Counted from the stretch's first letter, positions 5,427-13,692 are shown. The stretch: 15,157 bases of DNA from Gammaproteobacteria bacterium GWE2_37_16 (GCA_001801285.1 MGXG01000016.1:1-15157), one strand, 5' to 3'. Numbers and translations: made by a program. The notes: a model not told the origin generated them from the sequence alone.

Positions 5427-6824
5427 TTATAATATCGATCGACTCAAATCATCATCTTCAACCAAATGCGCCAAACGTTTGTCCACATATGAAGCGTTAA
5501 TTATCGGAGCTTTTTTACCCTTACCTTTAAGCTGATGCGCTGTAAAAGAAATTTCTTCCAGTAAGCGCTCCAAAACTGTATGCAAACGACGCGCTCCAAT
5601 ATTTTCTGTATGTTCATTAACTTGATAAGCAATCTCGGCAAGACGCAAAACTCCATCTTCGGCAAAAAGCAGCTCTACTCCTTCGGTGGCCAAAAGAGCT
5701 ACATATTGCTCAGTCAAAGAGGCTTTTGGTTCCGTTAAAATCCTAACAAAATCATCCGCTGTCAATGCCTTCAACTCTACCCGAATCGGAAAACGTCCTT
5801 GCAATTCAGGAATTAAATCCGACGGTTTGGATAAATGAAATGCCCCCGAAGCAATGAACAAAATATGGTCGGTATTAACCATACCATACTTGGTAGAAAC
5901 CGAACAGCCTTCAACTAACGGCAATAAATCGCGTTGCACGCCCTCACGCGAAGGTCCACTGGTATGCGCCCTTTCTACAACCTTATCAATTTCATCGATA
6001 AAAACGATACCGTTTTGTTCAACGTTAAATAGTGCCTTGTTTCTAATTTCTTCTTCATTCAAAAGCGCCAAAGCCTCTTCATCATCAAGCAACTTCAGAG
6101 CATCTTTAACTTTCATTTTCTTCTTTTTCGTACGACTGCCGGACAAATTAGAAAACATGCCCTGTAATTGGCTCGTCATTTCCTCCATCCCAGGTGGCGC
6201 CATAATTTCCACACCAACAGTTGGCAAGGCAACTTCGATTTCTATTTGCTTATCATCAAGCGATCCTTCCAGAATTTTTTTACGAAATAAATCTCGCGTT
6301 GTAGCAGCGCTTGTATCATCAGAATGCGGAATCAACGCATCCAAAACCCTCTCCAAAGCTGCCTCCGCTGCACGATCTTTTACTTTTATTTTTTCCTTTT
6401 CACGTGCCTGTTTAATCGCGGTATCCATTAATTCGCGTATAATCGATTCCACATCACGACCAACATAACCAACTTCAGTAAATTTAGTCGCTTCTACTTT
6501 CAGAAAGGGAGCTTGAACAAAATCCGCCAAACGCCGCGCTATTTCGGTTTTACCTGATCCTGTTGGACCAATAAATAAAATATTCTTCGGCTTAATTTCC
6601 TTGCGTAAATCTTCGCTCACACGCGATCTGCGCCAACGATTACGCAAAGCAATAGCTACAGCGCGTTTAGCCTCATCCTGTCCTATAATGTAATTATCTA
6701 AAGCTTCGACTATTTTGTCCGGCGTTAAAGCAGCTTCTGCGCTTAACTCGAGCGAACATTCCGGAGGATCAATTATCGAGACAACTTTTGCACTAACTTT
6801 ATTATTCTTTTTTTTCTCAGCCAT
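5427..6824 (-). CDS. hslU: HslU (ClpY) unfoldase ATPase of the HslUV protease
   Basis: A 465-residue AAA+ ATPase that unfolds substrates and threads them into the HslV peptidase in the cytoplasm. It has Walker A GPTGSGKT (86-93), the pore loop GYVG (119-122), the intermediate-domain hallmark VEIMAPPGMEEMTSQLQ, Walker B VFIDEID (274-280), the sensor-2 segment ENIGARRLHTVLERL, and the C-terminal tail DDLSRSIL that docks into HslV. E. coli HslU has 443 residues; here about 29 extra, lysine-rich residues precede the usual LTP start, and no internal ATG could give the shorter form. The ATG at 6824 has a weak ribosome site (GGTG). It lies 27 bases after hslV, as expected for the hslVU operon, and a REP-like hairpin pair follows it. 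Confidence 0.97.
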   Translation of the reverse strand: MAEKKKNNKVSAKVVSIIDPPECSLELSAEAALTPDKIVEALDNYIIGQDEAKRAVAIALRNRWRRSRVSEDLRKEIKPKNILFIGPTGSGKTEIARRLADFVQAPFLKVEATKFTEVGYVGRDVESIIRELMDTAIKQAREKEKIKVKDRAAEAALERVLDALIPHSDDTSAATTRDLFRKKILEGSLDDKQIEIEVALPTVGVEIMAPPGMEEMTSQLQGMFSNLSGSRTKKKKMKVKDALKLLDDEEALALLNEEEIRNKALFNVEQNGIVFIDEIDKVVERAHTSGPSREGVQRDLLPLVEGCSVSTKYGMVNTDHILFIASGAFHLSKPSDLIPELQGRFPIRVELKALTADDFVRILTEPKASLTEQYVALLATEGVELLFAEDGVLRLAEIAYQVNEHTENIGARRLHTVLERLLEEISFTAHQLKGKGKKAPIINASYVDKRLAHLVEDDDLSRSIL

Positions 6825-6851
6825 AAAACACCATATCTAATTAAAATTTCT

Positions 6852-7403
6852 TTATTTCTCCACCGCCATTTCTTCAATGACAAAATTACCATTCGTATAA
6901 ATACAAATACCTGCGGCAATGGTTAAACTTTTTTCCACAATAGCTTTTGCATCCAACTTAGTATTATCAAACAATGCCTGGGCGGCGGAACGGGCATAAT
7001 TACCACCCGAACCAATGGCCATTATACCACCTTCCGGTTCGATAACATCACCTAAACCAGTTATCATCAGTGAAGTGCGCTTATCGGCAACCAAAAGCAT
7101 TGCTTCCAACCTGCGTAATATCTTATCCGTTCGCCAGTCTTTAGCTAACTCTACAGCAGCACGCGTTAAATGACCGCGATGCTTTTCCAGTTTAGCCTCA
7201 AAAAGATCAAGCAAAGTAAAAGCATCAGCCGTTCCACCAGCAAAACCAGCAATGACTTTATCATTATGCAAAAGACGAATCTTACGCGCATTACCTTTCA
7301 TAATAGTATCGCCCAAAGAAACTTGACCGTCACCACCAATAGCAACTTTATTGCCACGTCGCACCGATAAAATCGTAGTACCATGATATTTTTGTTGTTC
7401 CAT
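6852..7403 (-). CDS. hslV: HslV (ClpQ) peptidase subunit of the HslUV protease
   Basis: A 183-residue N-terminal-threonine peptidase related to the proteasome beta subunit; two hexameric rings form the proteolytic chamber fed by HslU. Diagnostic segments are TTILSVRR, the GGDGQVSLG turn, KVIAGFAGGTADAFTL, AAVELAKDWRTD and IGSGGNYA. The active threonine is T9, so a short propeptide (MEQQKYHG) must be removed, unlike E. coli HslV where only Met precedes the threonine. I chose the ATG at 7403, with GTGAGAAT as ribosome site. A GTG at 7415 would add four residues but overlaps that site and has none of its own. It lies 95 bases after the SPOR gene and 27 before hslU. Confidence 0.96.
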   Translation of the reverse strand: MEQQKYHGTTILSVRRGNKVAIGGDGQVSLGDTIMKGNARKIRLLHNDKVIAGFAGGTADAFTLLDLFEAKLEKHRGHLTRAAVELAKDWRTDKILRRLEAMLLVADKRTSLMITGLGDVIEPEGGIMAIGSGGNYARSAAQALFDNTKLDAKAIVEKSLTIAAGICIYTNGNFVIEEMAVEK

Positions 7404-7498
7404 ATTTATTCTCACTAATTCAAAAATTCAATAAAACCACCGCAAAGCGATACATACATTTAAAATTTATAATTTAAAATTCAAATTGTCTTTTATAT

Positions 7499-8161
7499 TT
7501 AGGCTTCCGACGCAGAATTCAACCTTTGCAAAGAACTTTTAATTTTATTCTCTCGCAAATGTTTTTGATCGATCTCTGCTTCCTGTTTAGTGGCATAAGG
7601 TCCAATTAACACATGATACCCAGTATCGCTCTCTTCCACTACCGCACTAAAACCCAATGCGGACAGCTTATTGGTCCATCGTTCTGAAGCAGAAGAGTCT
7701 TGAACTGTTGCCACTTTTAACACATATTGGCTAGCATCTTGGCTAACATCATGGTCATTAGCTTTATCATCCGCAATAACGTTCGGAGCTAATTTTTGCG
7801 ACAACACTTTTGGCTGTGAAAGCAAAGTATAAAAATCGTACTTCGGTTCTTGCTCCTCATTAACCAAAACTTTCGCTTTTTGCAACGTTTTGCTTTTTAC
7901 AGAATTTTTTTTAAAAATATGTTCATTTTTTTCAGGTATTTTTTTTACTTGGGAAGCGGCAACCAAAGATTGCTCCTTTTCATTTACTGCAACATTTTCC
8001 GAAGAACTATGGCGACATTTTCGCAGCAGAAACACACTAACTATTACAACTAAAATCAACAAAAAAACAATTACCTGCGCCCGACAAGAAGAACGGCAGG
8101 ATGTTTTTTGACAACATTTATTTTTAATAAGTATATTTGATTGTTTGGCGTAATCTTTCAT
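7499..8161 (-). CDS. FtsN-like SPOR-domain membrane protein
   Basis: A 220-residue bitopic inner-membrane protein. There is a short cytoplasmic tail, one membrane segment (about 29-47), a low-complexity Lys/Glu/Ser/Gln linker, the motif KYDFYTLLSQPKV (107-119) resembling the E/DFYxLLP motif of FtsN-type proteins, and a SPOR domain (about 145-213) that binds glycan strands stripped of stem peptides at the division septum. The ATG at 8161 overlaps the argS stop as TAATG with GGAAA upstream, indicating translational coupling; a longer in-frame start inside argS is unlikely. The cytoplasmic tail and start of the membrane region hold five cysteines (16, 17, 22, 26, 49), which is unusual. It stands where gammaproteobacteria commonly have an ftsN-like gene before hslV. 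Whether it is the essential FtsN is unproven. Confidence 0.85.
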   Translation of the reverse strand: MKDYAKQSNILIKNKCCQKTSCRSSCRAQVIVFLLILVVIVSVFLLRKCRHSSSENVAVNEKEQSLVAASQVKKIPEKNEHIFKKNSVKSKTLQKAKVLVNEEQEPKYDFYTLLSQPKVLSQKLAPNVIADDKANDHDVSQDASQYVLKVATVQDSSASERWTNKLSALGFSAVVEESDTGYHVLIGPYATKQEAEIDQKHLRENKIKSSLQRLNSASEA

Positions 8162-9924
8162 TACATCGTTTCCGGTGCTGAAACTCCAAGTAAAAATAAC
8201 CCATTTTTTAGAACCTGGCGTGTAGCCGCAATCAAACATAAACGGGCATATCGCAGTTTAGCATCATCCACCAAAAACTGCTCGGCATTGTAATAAGCGT
8301 GAAAATCGTTTGCCAATTCCTGCAAATAATGCGCCACAAGATGCGGTTCGTATTTAAGTGCTGCCTGTTGTAAAACTTCTGCGTAACGCCCCAAACAACG
8401 CACTAAAACATCTTCATGTTCTTTTGCCAATAAATGCAAATTCAATAATCCTTCCGTCATATCCCAATCCAAATTTCTCTCTTCCAGTTGACGGTAAACG
8501 CTACAAACTCTAGCATGAGCATATTGAATATAATAAACAGGATTATCTTTCGACTGAGACTTTGCAAGATCGAGATCAAAATCTAAATGTTGGTCATTTT
8601 TACGCATCACATAGAAAAAACGCGCCGCATCATTACCAACTTCCTTGCGCAATTCACGCAAAGTAACAAATTCCCCGCTACGCGTCGACATCTGTACTTT
8701 AGTTTTACCGCGATACAAAATAGCAAATTGCACCAGTGGAATAATTAATTTACTAACATCCAATCCGGCTGCTTTTAAAAATGCCTGCACTCGTGGTGCA
8801 TAACCATGATGATCAGAACCCAAAACATCAACAATCAAATCAAAACCACGCCCATATTTATTTAAATGATACGCAATATCGGCAGCAAAATAGGTATATT
8901 GACCATTTTCACGGATTACAACACGATCTTTTTCGTCACCAAAATCAGTAGCACGAAACCAAGTTGCACCATCTTTTTCGTAAATATGTCCCAATTCATG
9001 CAGTCTGGCAATACTGCGCGCCACATCGCCACTTTTATGTAAAGCGCTTTCATAAAACCATTCCTGGAAAACCACACCAAATTCTTCTAAATCCTCACGA
9101 ATATCAGCAATAATTGTCGTCAGTCCGCGCTGAAAAATCGCCTCATAATCATCACCCAATAAGTCTTTGGCACGTGCGACCATAGCATCAATATAAAAAT
9201 CCGCATCCCCGCCATCTTTACCATCGATAGGCAAATCCTGATAAAGCAACTCAACGGAACGACGTAATTTTTCTCCATATTCAACACGTAAACGCCGTGC
9301 AATTTCAATAATATAATCACCCCGATAACAATTACCTGGTAAAGCAATATCCTCCCCACTTAATTCCAAATAACGCAACCAAATGCTCGTTGCCAAAATG
9401 TGCATCTGTCGACCAGCATCATTGACATAATATTCACGATGCACTTTGTAACCTATCGTTTCTAATAAGTCGGCAACCGATGCGCCGTAAGCTGCCCCAC
9501 GACCATGACCGACATGCAAAGGACCCGTTGGATTGGAAGAAACAAATTCCACAATAGCGCTCTGCCCCAAACCAATATCGCAACAACCATACTTCTCACC
9601 AAGCTGCAAAACATCAGCTATCACTTTCCGCTGAGCGCTTTTTGTCAAATAAAAATTAATAAAACCTGCGCCTGCAACCAGAACCTGATCGATCAAAGCA
9701 CAAGCTGGTAATGCCGAAATAATTAATGCTGCTAAATCTCTAGGACGCATACCTACATCTTTTGTCAACAACATAGCAATGTTGCTGGCGAAATCCCCAT
9801 GTTCAGGGTTACGCGTACGTTCGACTTGAATTGGTAGAGATACTAACAAATCAGCTGGCAATTTGGCATCTGCCGCTAAAACCGCTAAAGCATCGAAAAG
9901 TAGTTGTTTGAGCTTACTTTGCAT
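8161..9924 (-). CDS. argS: Arginyl-tRNA synthetase
   Basis: A 587-residue class I synthetase that charges tRNA-Arg. It has an N-terminal tRNA D-loop-binding domain (NPEHGDFASNIAM), the HIGH-type motif HVGHGRG (137-143), YYVNDAGRQM, and the KMSKS counterpart MSTRSG (412-417). As in many ArgRS the KMSKS lysine is absent from the motif; upstream lysines in GKTKVQ may compensate. The DALR anticodon-binding domain starts around NPVYYIQYAHARV. The length matches the family (577 in E. coli). I chose the ATG at 9924 rather than the TTG at 9933; neither has a strong ribosome site. It is the first gene of the probable argS-SPOR-hslV-hslU operon, divergent from tRNA-Gln. A 15-codon leader frame lies 50 bases upstream. 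Confidence 0.97.
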   Translation of the reverse strand: MQSKLKQLLFDALAVLAADAKLPADLLVSLPIQVERTRNPEHGDFASNIAMLLTKDVGMRPRDLAALIISALPACALIDQVLVAGAGFINFYLTKSAQRKVIADVLQLGEKYGCCDIGLGQSAIVEFVSSNPTGPLHVGHGRGAAYGASVADLLETIGYKVHREYYVNDAGRQMHILATSIWLRYLELSGEDIALPGNCYRGDYIIEIARRLRVEYGEKLRRSVELLYQDLPIDGKDGGDADFYIDAMVARAKDLLGDDYEAIFQRGLTTIIADIREDLEEFGVVFQEWFYESALHKSGDVARSIARLHELGHIYEKDGATWFRATDFGDEKDRVVIRENGQYTYFAADIAYHLNKYGRGFDLIVDVLGSDHHGYAPRVQAFLKAAGLDVSKLIIPLVQFAILYRGKTKVQMSTRSGEFVTLRELRKEVGNDAARFFYVMRKNDQHLDFDLDLAKSQSKDNPVYYIQYAHARVCSVYRQLEERNLDWDMTEGLLNLHLLAKEHEDVLVRCLGRYAEVLQQAALKYEPHLVAHYLQELANDFHAYYNAEQFLVDDAKLRYARLCLIAATRQVLKNGLFLLGVSAPETM

Positions 9925-9974
9925 GATTTTCAATAACCAATTGTTTTATAAGAAAATATTATTTATATGGAAAT

Positions 9975-10022
9975 TTATTTCCGCATGTTTTTTAACAGCT
10001 TAAAATTACCAGATATAAACAT
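9975..10022 (-). CDS. Possible 15-residue leader peptide upstream of argS
   Basis: A very short frame (MFISGNFKLLKNMRK, stop TAA) is preceded by a strong ribosome site, AGAGAGGATATTT. This is better than the site of argS itself, which starts 50 bases later. The end of the frame overlaps the small palindrome GGAAATTTATTTCC (9969-9982). It may be a leader peptide affecting argS translation or a chance frame; there is no other evidence that it is expressed. Confidence 0.25.
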   Translation of the reverse strand: MFISGNFKLLKNMRK

Positions 10023-10091
10023 AAATATCCTCTCTATTTTCCTTTTTTTTCATCAAGATGGCAATTTTCTTTATCAAAAATCAAAATCAGA

Positions 10092-10120
10092 TTGACACAA
10101 GCGACTACTCCTTGCAGAAT
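10092..10120 (+). promoter_or_regulatory. Sigma-70 promoter of tRNA-Gln
   Basis: A perfect -35 box TTGACA (10092-10097) and a -10 box CAGAAT (10115-10120) stand 17 bases apart. The predicted start is about 28 bases before the mature tRNA. This is one of the best promoter matches in the window. Confidence 0.7.
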
Positions 10121-10154
10121 ATGCATTCTTCATAATGACAATTATGTTTCTCAC

Positions 10155-10229
10155 TGGGGCGTCGCCAAGCGGTAAGGCACTGGGTTTTGATCTCAGCATA
10201 CCTAGGTTCGAATCCTAGCGCCCCAGCCA
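10155..10229 (+). tRNA. tRNA-Gln (anticodon UUG)
   Basis: A 75-base tRNA including an encoded CCA. The acceptor arms TGGGGCG (10155-10161) and CGCCCCA (10219-10225) pair fully, with G as discriminator base. The anticodon loop TTTTGAT (10185-10191) has TTG at 10187-10189, and the T arm contains GGTTCGAATCC. The sequence is close to E. coli tRNA-Gln, including the weak U-A first pair typical of glutamine tRNAs. It has its own promoter, diverges from argS and is convergent with the ABC ATPase gene. I see no standard terminator after it and no attached second tRNA. Confidence 0.98.
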
Positions 10230-10293
10230 ATGCGAAACTTCAATACGCCATCAACCCACGAATATAAATTGGGGCATTTACCCTAATTGATAA

Positions 10294-11607
10294 TTAATTT
10301 GGATTCTCCAAACTCAACTGCCCTGTATTGTAATCATAAGCAAAAATCTCTGCATATCGCCCCCAGTCGATAACAACACGCAACACTTCTGACGCGACAT
10401 CTTCACTTAAGTAATCCTCAAGTTCGCCTAAAAATCGCTCTTGTGAAGCATGATGCTCAGGTCGTTCATCGAGAACACGACGAATATAACTGGCAAGTGG
10501 AATATATTTTAGCAAATGTTGCGCAAAGATTTTTTTACGCTCCAAAATATCAACTGTAGCAAAAATTTTCCCAGCTTCGTTTAATTCAATATCACCAGTC
10601 GACACTTGAGCAAAACGTAAAACCTCCAAAGCTTCGGTAAGCGGAAAAAGATCATCAATATCGAGGTGTAATTCATCGGAAAATTCCGGTAAGTCAATTT
10701 TATGACCACGATATTGCGGTTCATTCATCATATCCAATACACCAATGATTTCAGAAGCCTGCACATTGGGTAAACGATATCCCATAGTGATGTTTTTGTA
10801 ACGATATTCAGCACCAGGAGTCATAGTAGCCGGCATAGTGATATAATCATAAACACTATCGACAATTCTGATAAAACGCTGATCCTGACTATGGCGTGGA
10901 TGAGGAATATCAACCCGCAATTCAGCCCGAACATTGCCAGGATTATTGCCAAAAACCAAAATGCGATCCGCGAGAAAAACCGCTTCTTCGATGTTATGCG
11001 TTACCAGCAAAATATTTTTTATTTTCGCTTTTTTTGCCTGCCAAAGATCCAGTAAATCACCACGCAAATTTTCCGCCGTCAAAACATCTAAAGCAGAAAA
11101 TGGCTCGTCCATTAGCAGAACCTCAGGGTCAACGACTAAAGCCCGCGCCAAACCAACGCGCTGCGACATTCCTCCTGATAACTCTTTCGGATAAGCCGAT
11201 TCAAATCCATCCAAACCGACAATATCAATTGCCTGTATCGCCCTGCTGCGACGCTCATCTTTTTTCACCCCTAGTGCTTCTAAGCCCAATTCAACATTTT
11301 GCAAAACCGTCAACCAGGGCAATAAAGCAAAATTTTGAAAAACCATTGCCAAACCACGCATAGGACCTAAAACCGCTTTACCATGATAAGACACTTCACC
11401 TGAAGTTGGCGGAATTAAACCGGCAATAATGCGCAGTAAAGTTGATTTACCTGAACCTGATTTACCAAGCAAAGCAACAATTTCGCCCTCATGCAATTCC
11501 AGATTAACATTTGAAAGCACGAGCATATCCTGACGATCTTTTTTGAACGCCTTTTTCACATCACCAACACGAATAATTGGTGGAGATGATTCTAAAATTT
11601 CTGGCAT
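10294..11607 (-). CDS. ABC importer ATPase of the nitrate/sulfonate/taurine type, with C-terminal AAA-associated domain
   Basis: A 437-residue protein. Residues 1 to about 260 are an ABC ATPase: Walker A GKSGSGKST (48-56), Q-loop Q91, signature LSGGM (143-147), Walker B LLMDEP (164-169) and H204. It most resembles NrtD/SsuB/TauB ATPases. Residues about 285-430 form an extra domain (from EIIGVLDMMNEPQYRG to GRYAEIFAYD) that matches the AAA-associated C-terminal domain found on this class of transporters; its role is unclear. I chose the ATG at 11607 because AGGGG precedes it; an upstream TTG (11625) would swallow that site. It follows the fused permease gene by 77 bases, so the two form a transporter operon. 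No substrate-binding protein is in the window and the substrate is unknown. Confidence 0.9.
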   Translation of the reverse strand: MPEILESSPPIIRVGDVKKAFKKDRQDMLVLSNVNLELHEGEIVALLGKSGSGKSTLLRIIAGLIPPTSGEVSYHGKAVLGPMRGLAMVFQNFALLPWLTVLQNVELGLEALGVKKDERRSRAIQAIDIVGLDGFESAYPKELSGGMSQRVGLARALVVDPEVLLMDEPFSALDVLTAENLRGDLLDLWQAKKAKIKNILLVTHNIEEAVFLADRILVFGNNPGNVRAELRVDIPHPRHSQDQRFIRIVDSVYDYITMPATMTPGAEYRYKNITMGYRLPNVQASEIIGVLDMMNEPQYRGHKIDLPEFSDELHLDIDDLFPLTEALEVLRFAQVSTGDIELNEAGKIFATVDILERKKIFAQHLLKYIPLASYIRRVLDERPEHHASQERFLGELEDYLSEDVASEVLRVVIDWGRYAEIFAYDYNTGQLSLENPN

Positions 11608-11619
11608 AAAAACCCCTAA

Positions 11620-11654
11620 CCTCAAGTTAAGCCGCAGGAGTCGACAACTTGAGG
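11620..11654 (-). promoter_or_regulatory. Hairpin between the permease and ATPase genes
   Basis: CCTCAAGTT (11620-11628) and AACTTGAGG (11646-11654) are perfect 9-bp inverted repeats with a 17-base loop. On the transcript the hairpin ends just before the TTAGGGGTTTTT that holds the ATPase ribosome site. It may tune expression of the second gene or mark an RNA-processing point. It is not a standard terminator because the T run is broken by the GGGG. Confidence 0.5.
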
Positions 11655-11684
11655 AATTTCAAATATTGAATTTTAAATTTCTTC

Positions 11685-13433
11685 TCAGCTCCTTAAAGCA
11701 AATCTCTCCGCAGCTAAGTTATACAATGGTCGCCAAAGCAAACGATTAATTGATATAACAAATAAACTCATGATAGCCGTCGCCAAAACCACATGGGAAA
11801 AATCTCCATTTTCCGAAGCATCAAATATATAAGCACCTAACCCAGTTGCATGCAAGTTCACAGCCCCCCAACTAATGACTTCAGCAATAACGCTAGCATT
11901 CCATGCACCACCAGCCGCAGTAATTGCGCCCGTTAAAAAGTAAGGAAAAATCCCTGGCAAGACCAATTTACGCCAACGCAACCAACCAGTTACACCAAAA
12001 GTTTCTGTTGCCTGTTTTAAATCCTTTGGTAAAGCATTTGTACCAGCTATAACATTAAATAAAATATACCATTGCGTTCCCAAGACCATCAATGGCGAAA
12101 CCCAAATTTCGACATTAAGATGGAATTTAACAATTACCAAAAACACCACCGGGAAAGCCAAGTTAGCTGGGAACGCCGCTAAAAATTGTACAACTGGTTG
12201 AATAATAGCAGCAAAGCGTGGACGAAAACCTATCCAAACACCAATTGGCACCCAGATCAAGGAAGAAATCACAATCAATGCCATAACACGCAGACCAGTG
12301 CAACCTCCTAAAAACAACAAATGCCGCAACTCAGCCAAAGTTAAAGTTGTCGCAATAAAATATGTCACAGTCACCAAAGAACCAACTATAAAAATTCCTA
12401 AAACGATATTATAAACAACTCCCACCCAACTATGCTCACTACTCTCTTCATCCTGCATTTGGTAATTCACCGAACGATTTAAAAGCGACAAAGTAATAAC
12501 CTTTTCGCTAATCGTAGAAAACAGCCAGCTTAAACGATTTAAAAGAGCTGTACGCTGAAACAGTTTCACCACCCAAGGCTGTTCCAGCGTTACATCTTCG
12601 ACACTTTCAAACTTAAATTTTTGCACCCACTGAGCAAGTGGTCGAAATAAAAATTGGTCATAAAGCAAAATAACCACCAACATCGTTAAAATTGCATAAA
12701 TAATGGCTTTTGTATCCGCATGTAAAATAGCCAAAGCAATATATGAACCAACTCCAGGCAAGGTTATTTTTTGTTTCGCAACTGACAAAGCCTCAGAGGC
12801 GGTCACAAAAAACCAACTTCCCGACATTGACATCATCATGTTCCATAAAAGTCCAGGCATGGCAAATGGTACGTCAAGACGCCAAAAACGTTGCCAAGTT
12901 GAAAGATGGAAAATTCGTACCGCCTCACGTAATTCCTGTGGCACAGTACGCACGCTTTGGTAAAAACTTAAAGCCATATTCCAAGCCTGAGCAGTAAAAA
13001 TCACAAAAATCGCCGCACATTCAGGTCCCAACATACTGCCTCGAAATAGGGCAATAAAACCAGTAACCGTAATGGCAAGAAAACTCAAAACAGGCACTGA
13101 CTGCAAAATATCGATAGCGGGAATAATTATCTTTTCGGCGCGTTTACTTTTCCCTGCCCAAGTACCAAAAACAAAAGTAAACAGCAATGCAAAAAAAAGA
13201 CCTATAAACATGCGCATCACTGTACGCAACGCGTACATGGGCAAAAATTTTGGATCGAGGGAAATTGGTATCGCTTGTCCAATTTGGTAAGGCAAAGACA
13301 TTTGCCGCGCGCCCCATGCCAGTAAAATAATTACACCAAACAAAAGACAAAATGCAGCAACATCCCAGTAATTTGGCGTCGGCCATTTCGTGGCTTCGTT
13401 TTTAGTATAGGTTATGTATTTGGAAAGAAACAT
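11685..13433 (-). CDS. Fused double ABC permease (two binding-protein-dependent transport domains)
   Basis: A 582-residue inner-membrane protein made of two BPD-type permease domains in one chain. The first half has membrane segments from about 24 to 265 and an EAA loop at 168-193 (PQELREAVRIFHLSTWQRFW, then the PG pair). The second half runs from about 335 to the end with its EAA loop at 470-494 (KDLKQATETFGVTGWLRWRK, then PG). A charged linker (about 270-335) joins them. EAA loops contact the ATPase, so one chain can supply both channel halves. The ATG at 13433 has only a weak ribosome site. The gene precedes its ATPase in the same orientation. Related fused permeases occur with ATPases carrying the AAA-associated domain; the substrate (perhaps an anion such as sulfonate, nitrate or bicarbonate) cannot be read from the sequence. 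Confidence 0.9.
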   Translation of the reverse strand: MFLSKYITYTKNEATKWPTPNYWDVAAFCLLFGVIILLAWGARQMSLPYQIGQAIPISLDPKFLPMYALRTVMRMFIGLFFALLFTFVFGTWAGKSKRAEKIIIPAIDILQSVPVLSFLAITVTGFIALFRGSMLGPECAAIFVIFTAQAWNMALSFYQSVRTVPQELREAVRIFHLSTWQRFWRLDVPFAMPGLLWNMMMSMSGSWFFVTASEALSVAKQKITLPGVGSYIALAILHADTKAIIYAILTMLVVILLYDQFLFRPLAQWVQKFKFESVEDVTLEQPWVVKLFQRTALLNRLSWLFSTISEKVITLSLLNRSVNYQMQDEESSEHSWVGVVYNIVLGIFIVGSLVTVTYFIATTLTLAELRHLLFLGGCTGLRVMALIVISSLIWVPIGVWIGFRPRFAAIIQPVVQFLAAFPANLAFPVVFLVIVKFHLNVEIWVSPLMVLGTQWYILFNVIAGTNALPKDLKQATETFGVTGWLRWRKLVLPGIFPYFLTGAITAAGGAWNASVIAEVISWGAVNLHATGLGAYIFDASENGDFSHVVLATAIMSLFVISINRLLWRPLYNLAAERFALRS

Positions 13434-13503
13434 AGTTAGGAAATTTTGAATTTAAAATTAAAAACATCGTAGATATTGTAACCCAACCCAGCGACAACAA
13501 ACC

Positions 13504-13527
13504 CGTAGCCGCAAGCTTTAGCTTGCT
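13504..13527 (+). repeat. REP-like GTAG hairpin repeat, copy 9
   Basis: CGTAGC followed by the stem CGCAAGC / GCTTGC with loop TTTA; the final G of the stem is changed to T. It runs on into ACTACG. It has no clear inverted partner nearby. Confidence 0.8.
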
Positions 13528-13632
13528 ACTACGAATCCATGACCACAAAAGCATAATAAATTTTACTTTCCTTATTTTGCTCGGCAAAATGGAGACTGGC
13601 AAATCATTTCATTAATTTTGCAAAAAATGAAA

Positions 13633-13692
13633 TTAGGGTCTGTTGATAATTGCGTTTTCATGACGAAAAAAACAAATGTCAACAGACACTAA
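13633..13692. repeat. 60-bp near-palindrome with ends resembling insertion-sequence termini
   Basis: The 20-base arms 13633-13652 and 13673-13692 are reverse complements at 17 of 20 positions, sharing GTCTGTTGA, with a 20-base centre that is itself partly palindromic. The ends (GGGTCTGTTGA) resemble the terminal repeats of some insertion sequences, so this may be a small relic of one; I cannot name the element. Confidence 0.55.

Noticed and set aside
5854..6468. Long plus-strand frame of 204 codons inside hslU
   Set aside because: It is the reverse-strand shadow of a conserved hslU gene; its serine-rich translation reflects the codons opposite hslU.
8162..8239. Extended N-terminus for the SPOR protein
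   Set aside because: It would read through the conserved end of argS. The ATG at 8161 has a ribosome site and the TAATG overlap typical of coupled genes.
10230..10293. Prophage or island attachment site at the tRNA-Gln 3' end
   Set aside because: No integrase gene and no duplicated tRNA end are present in the window.
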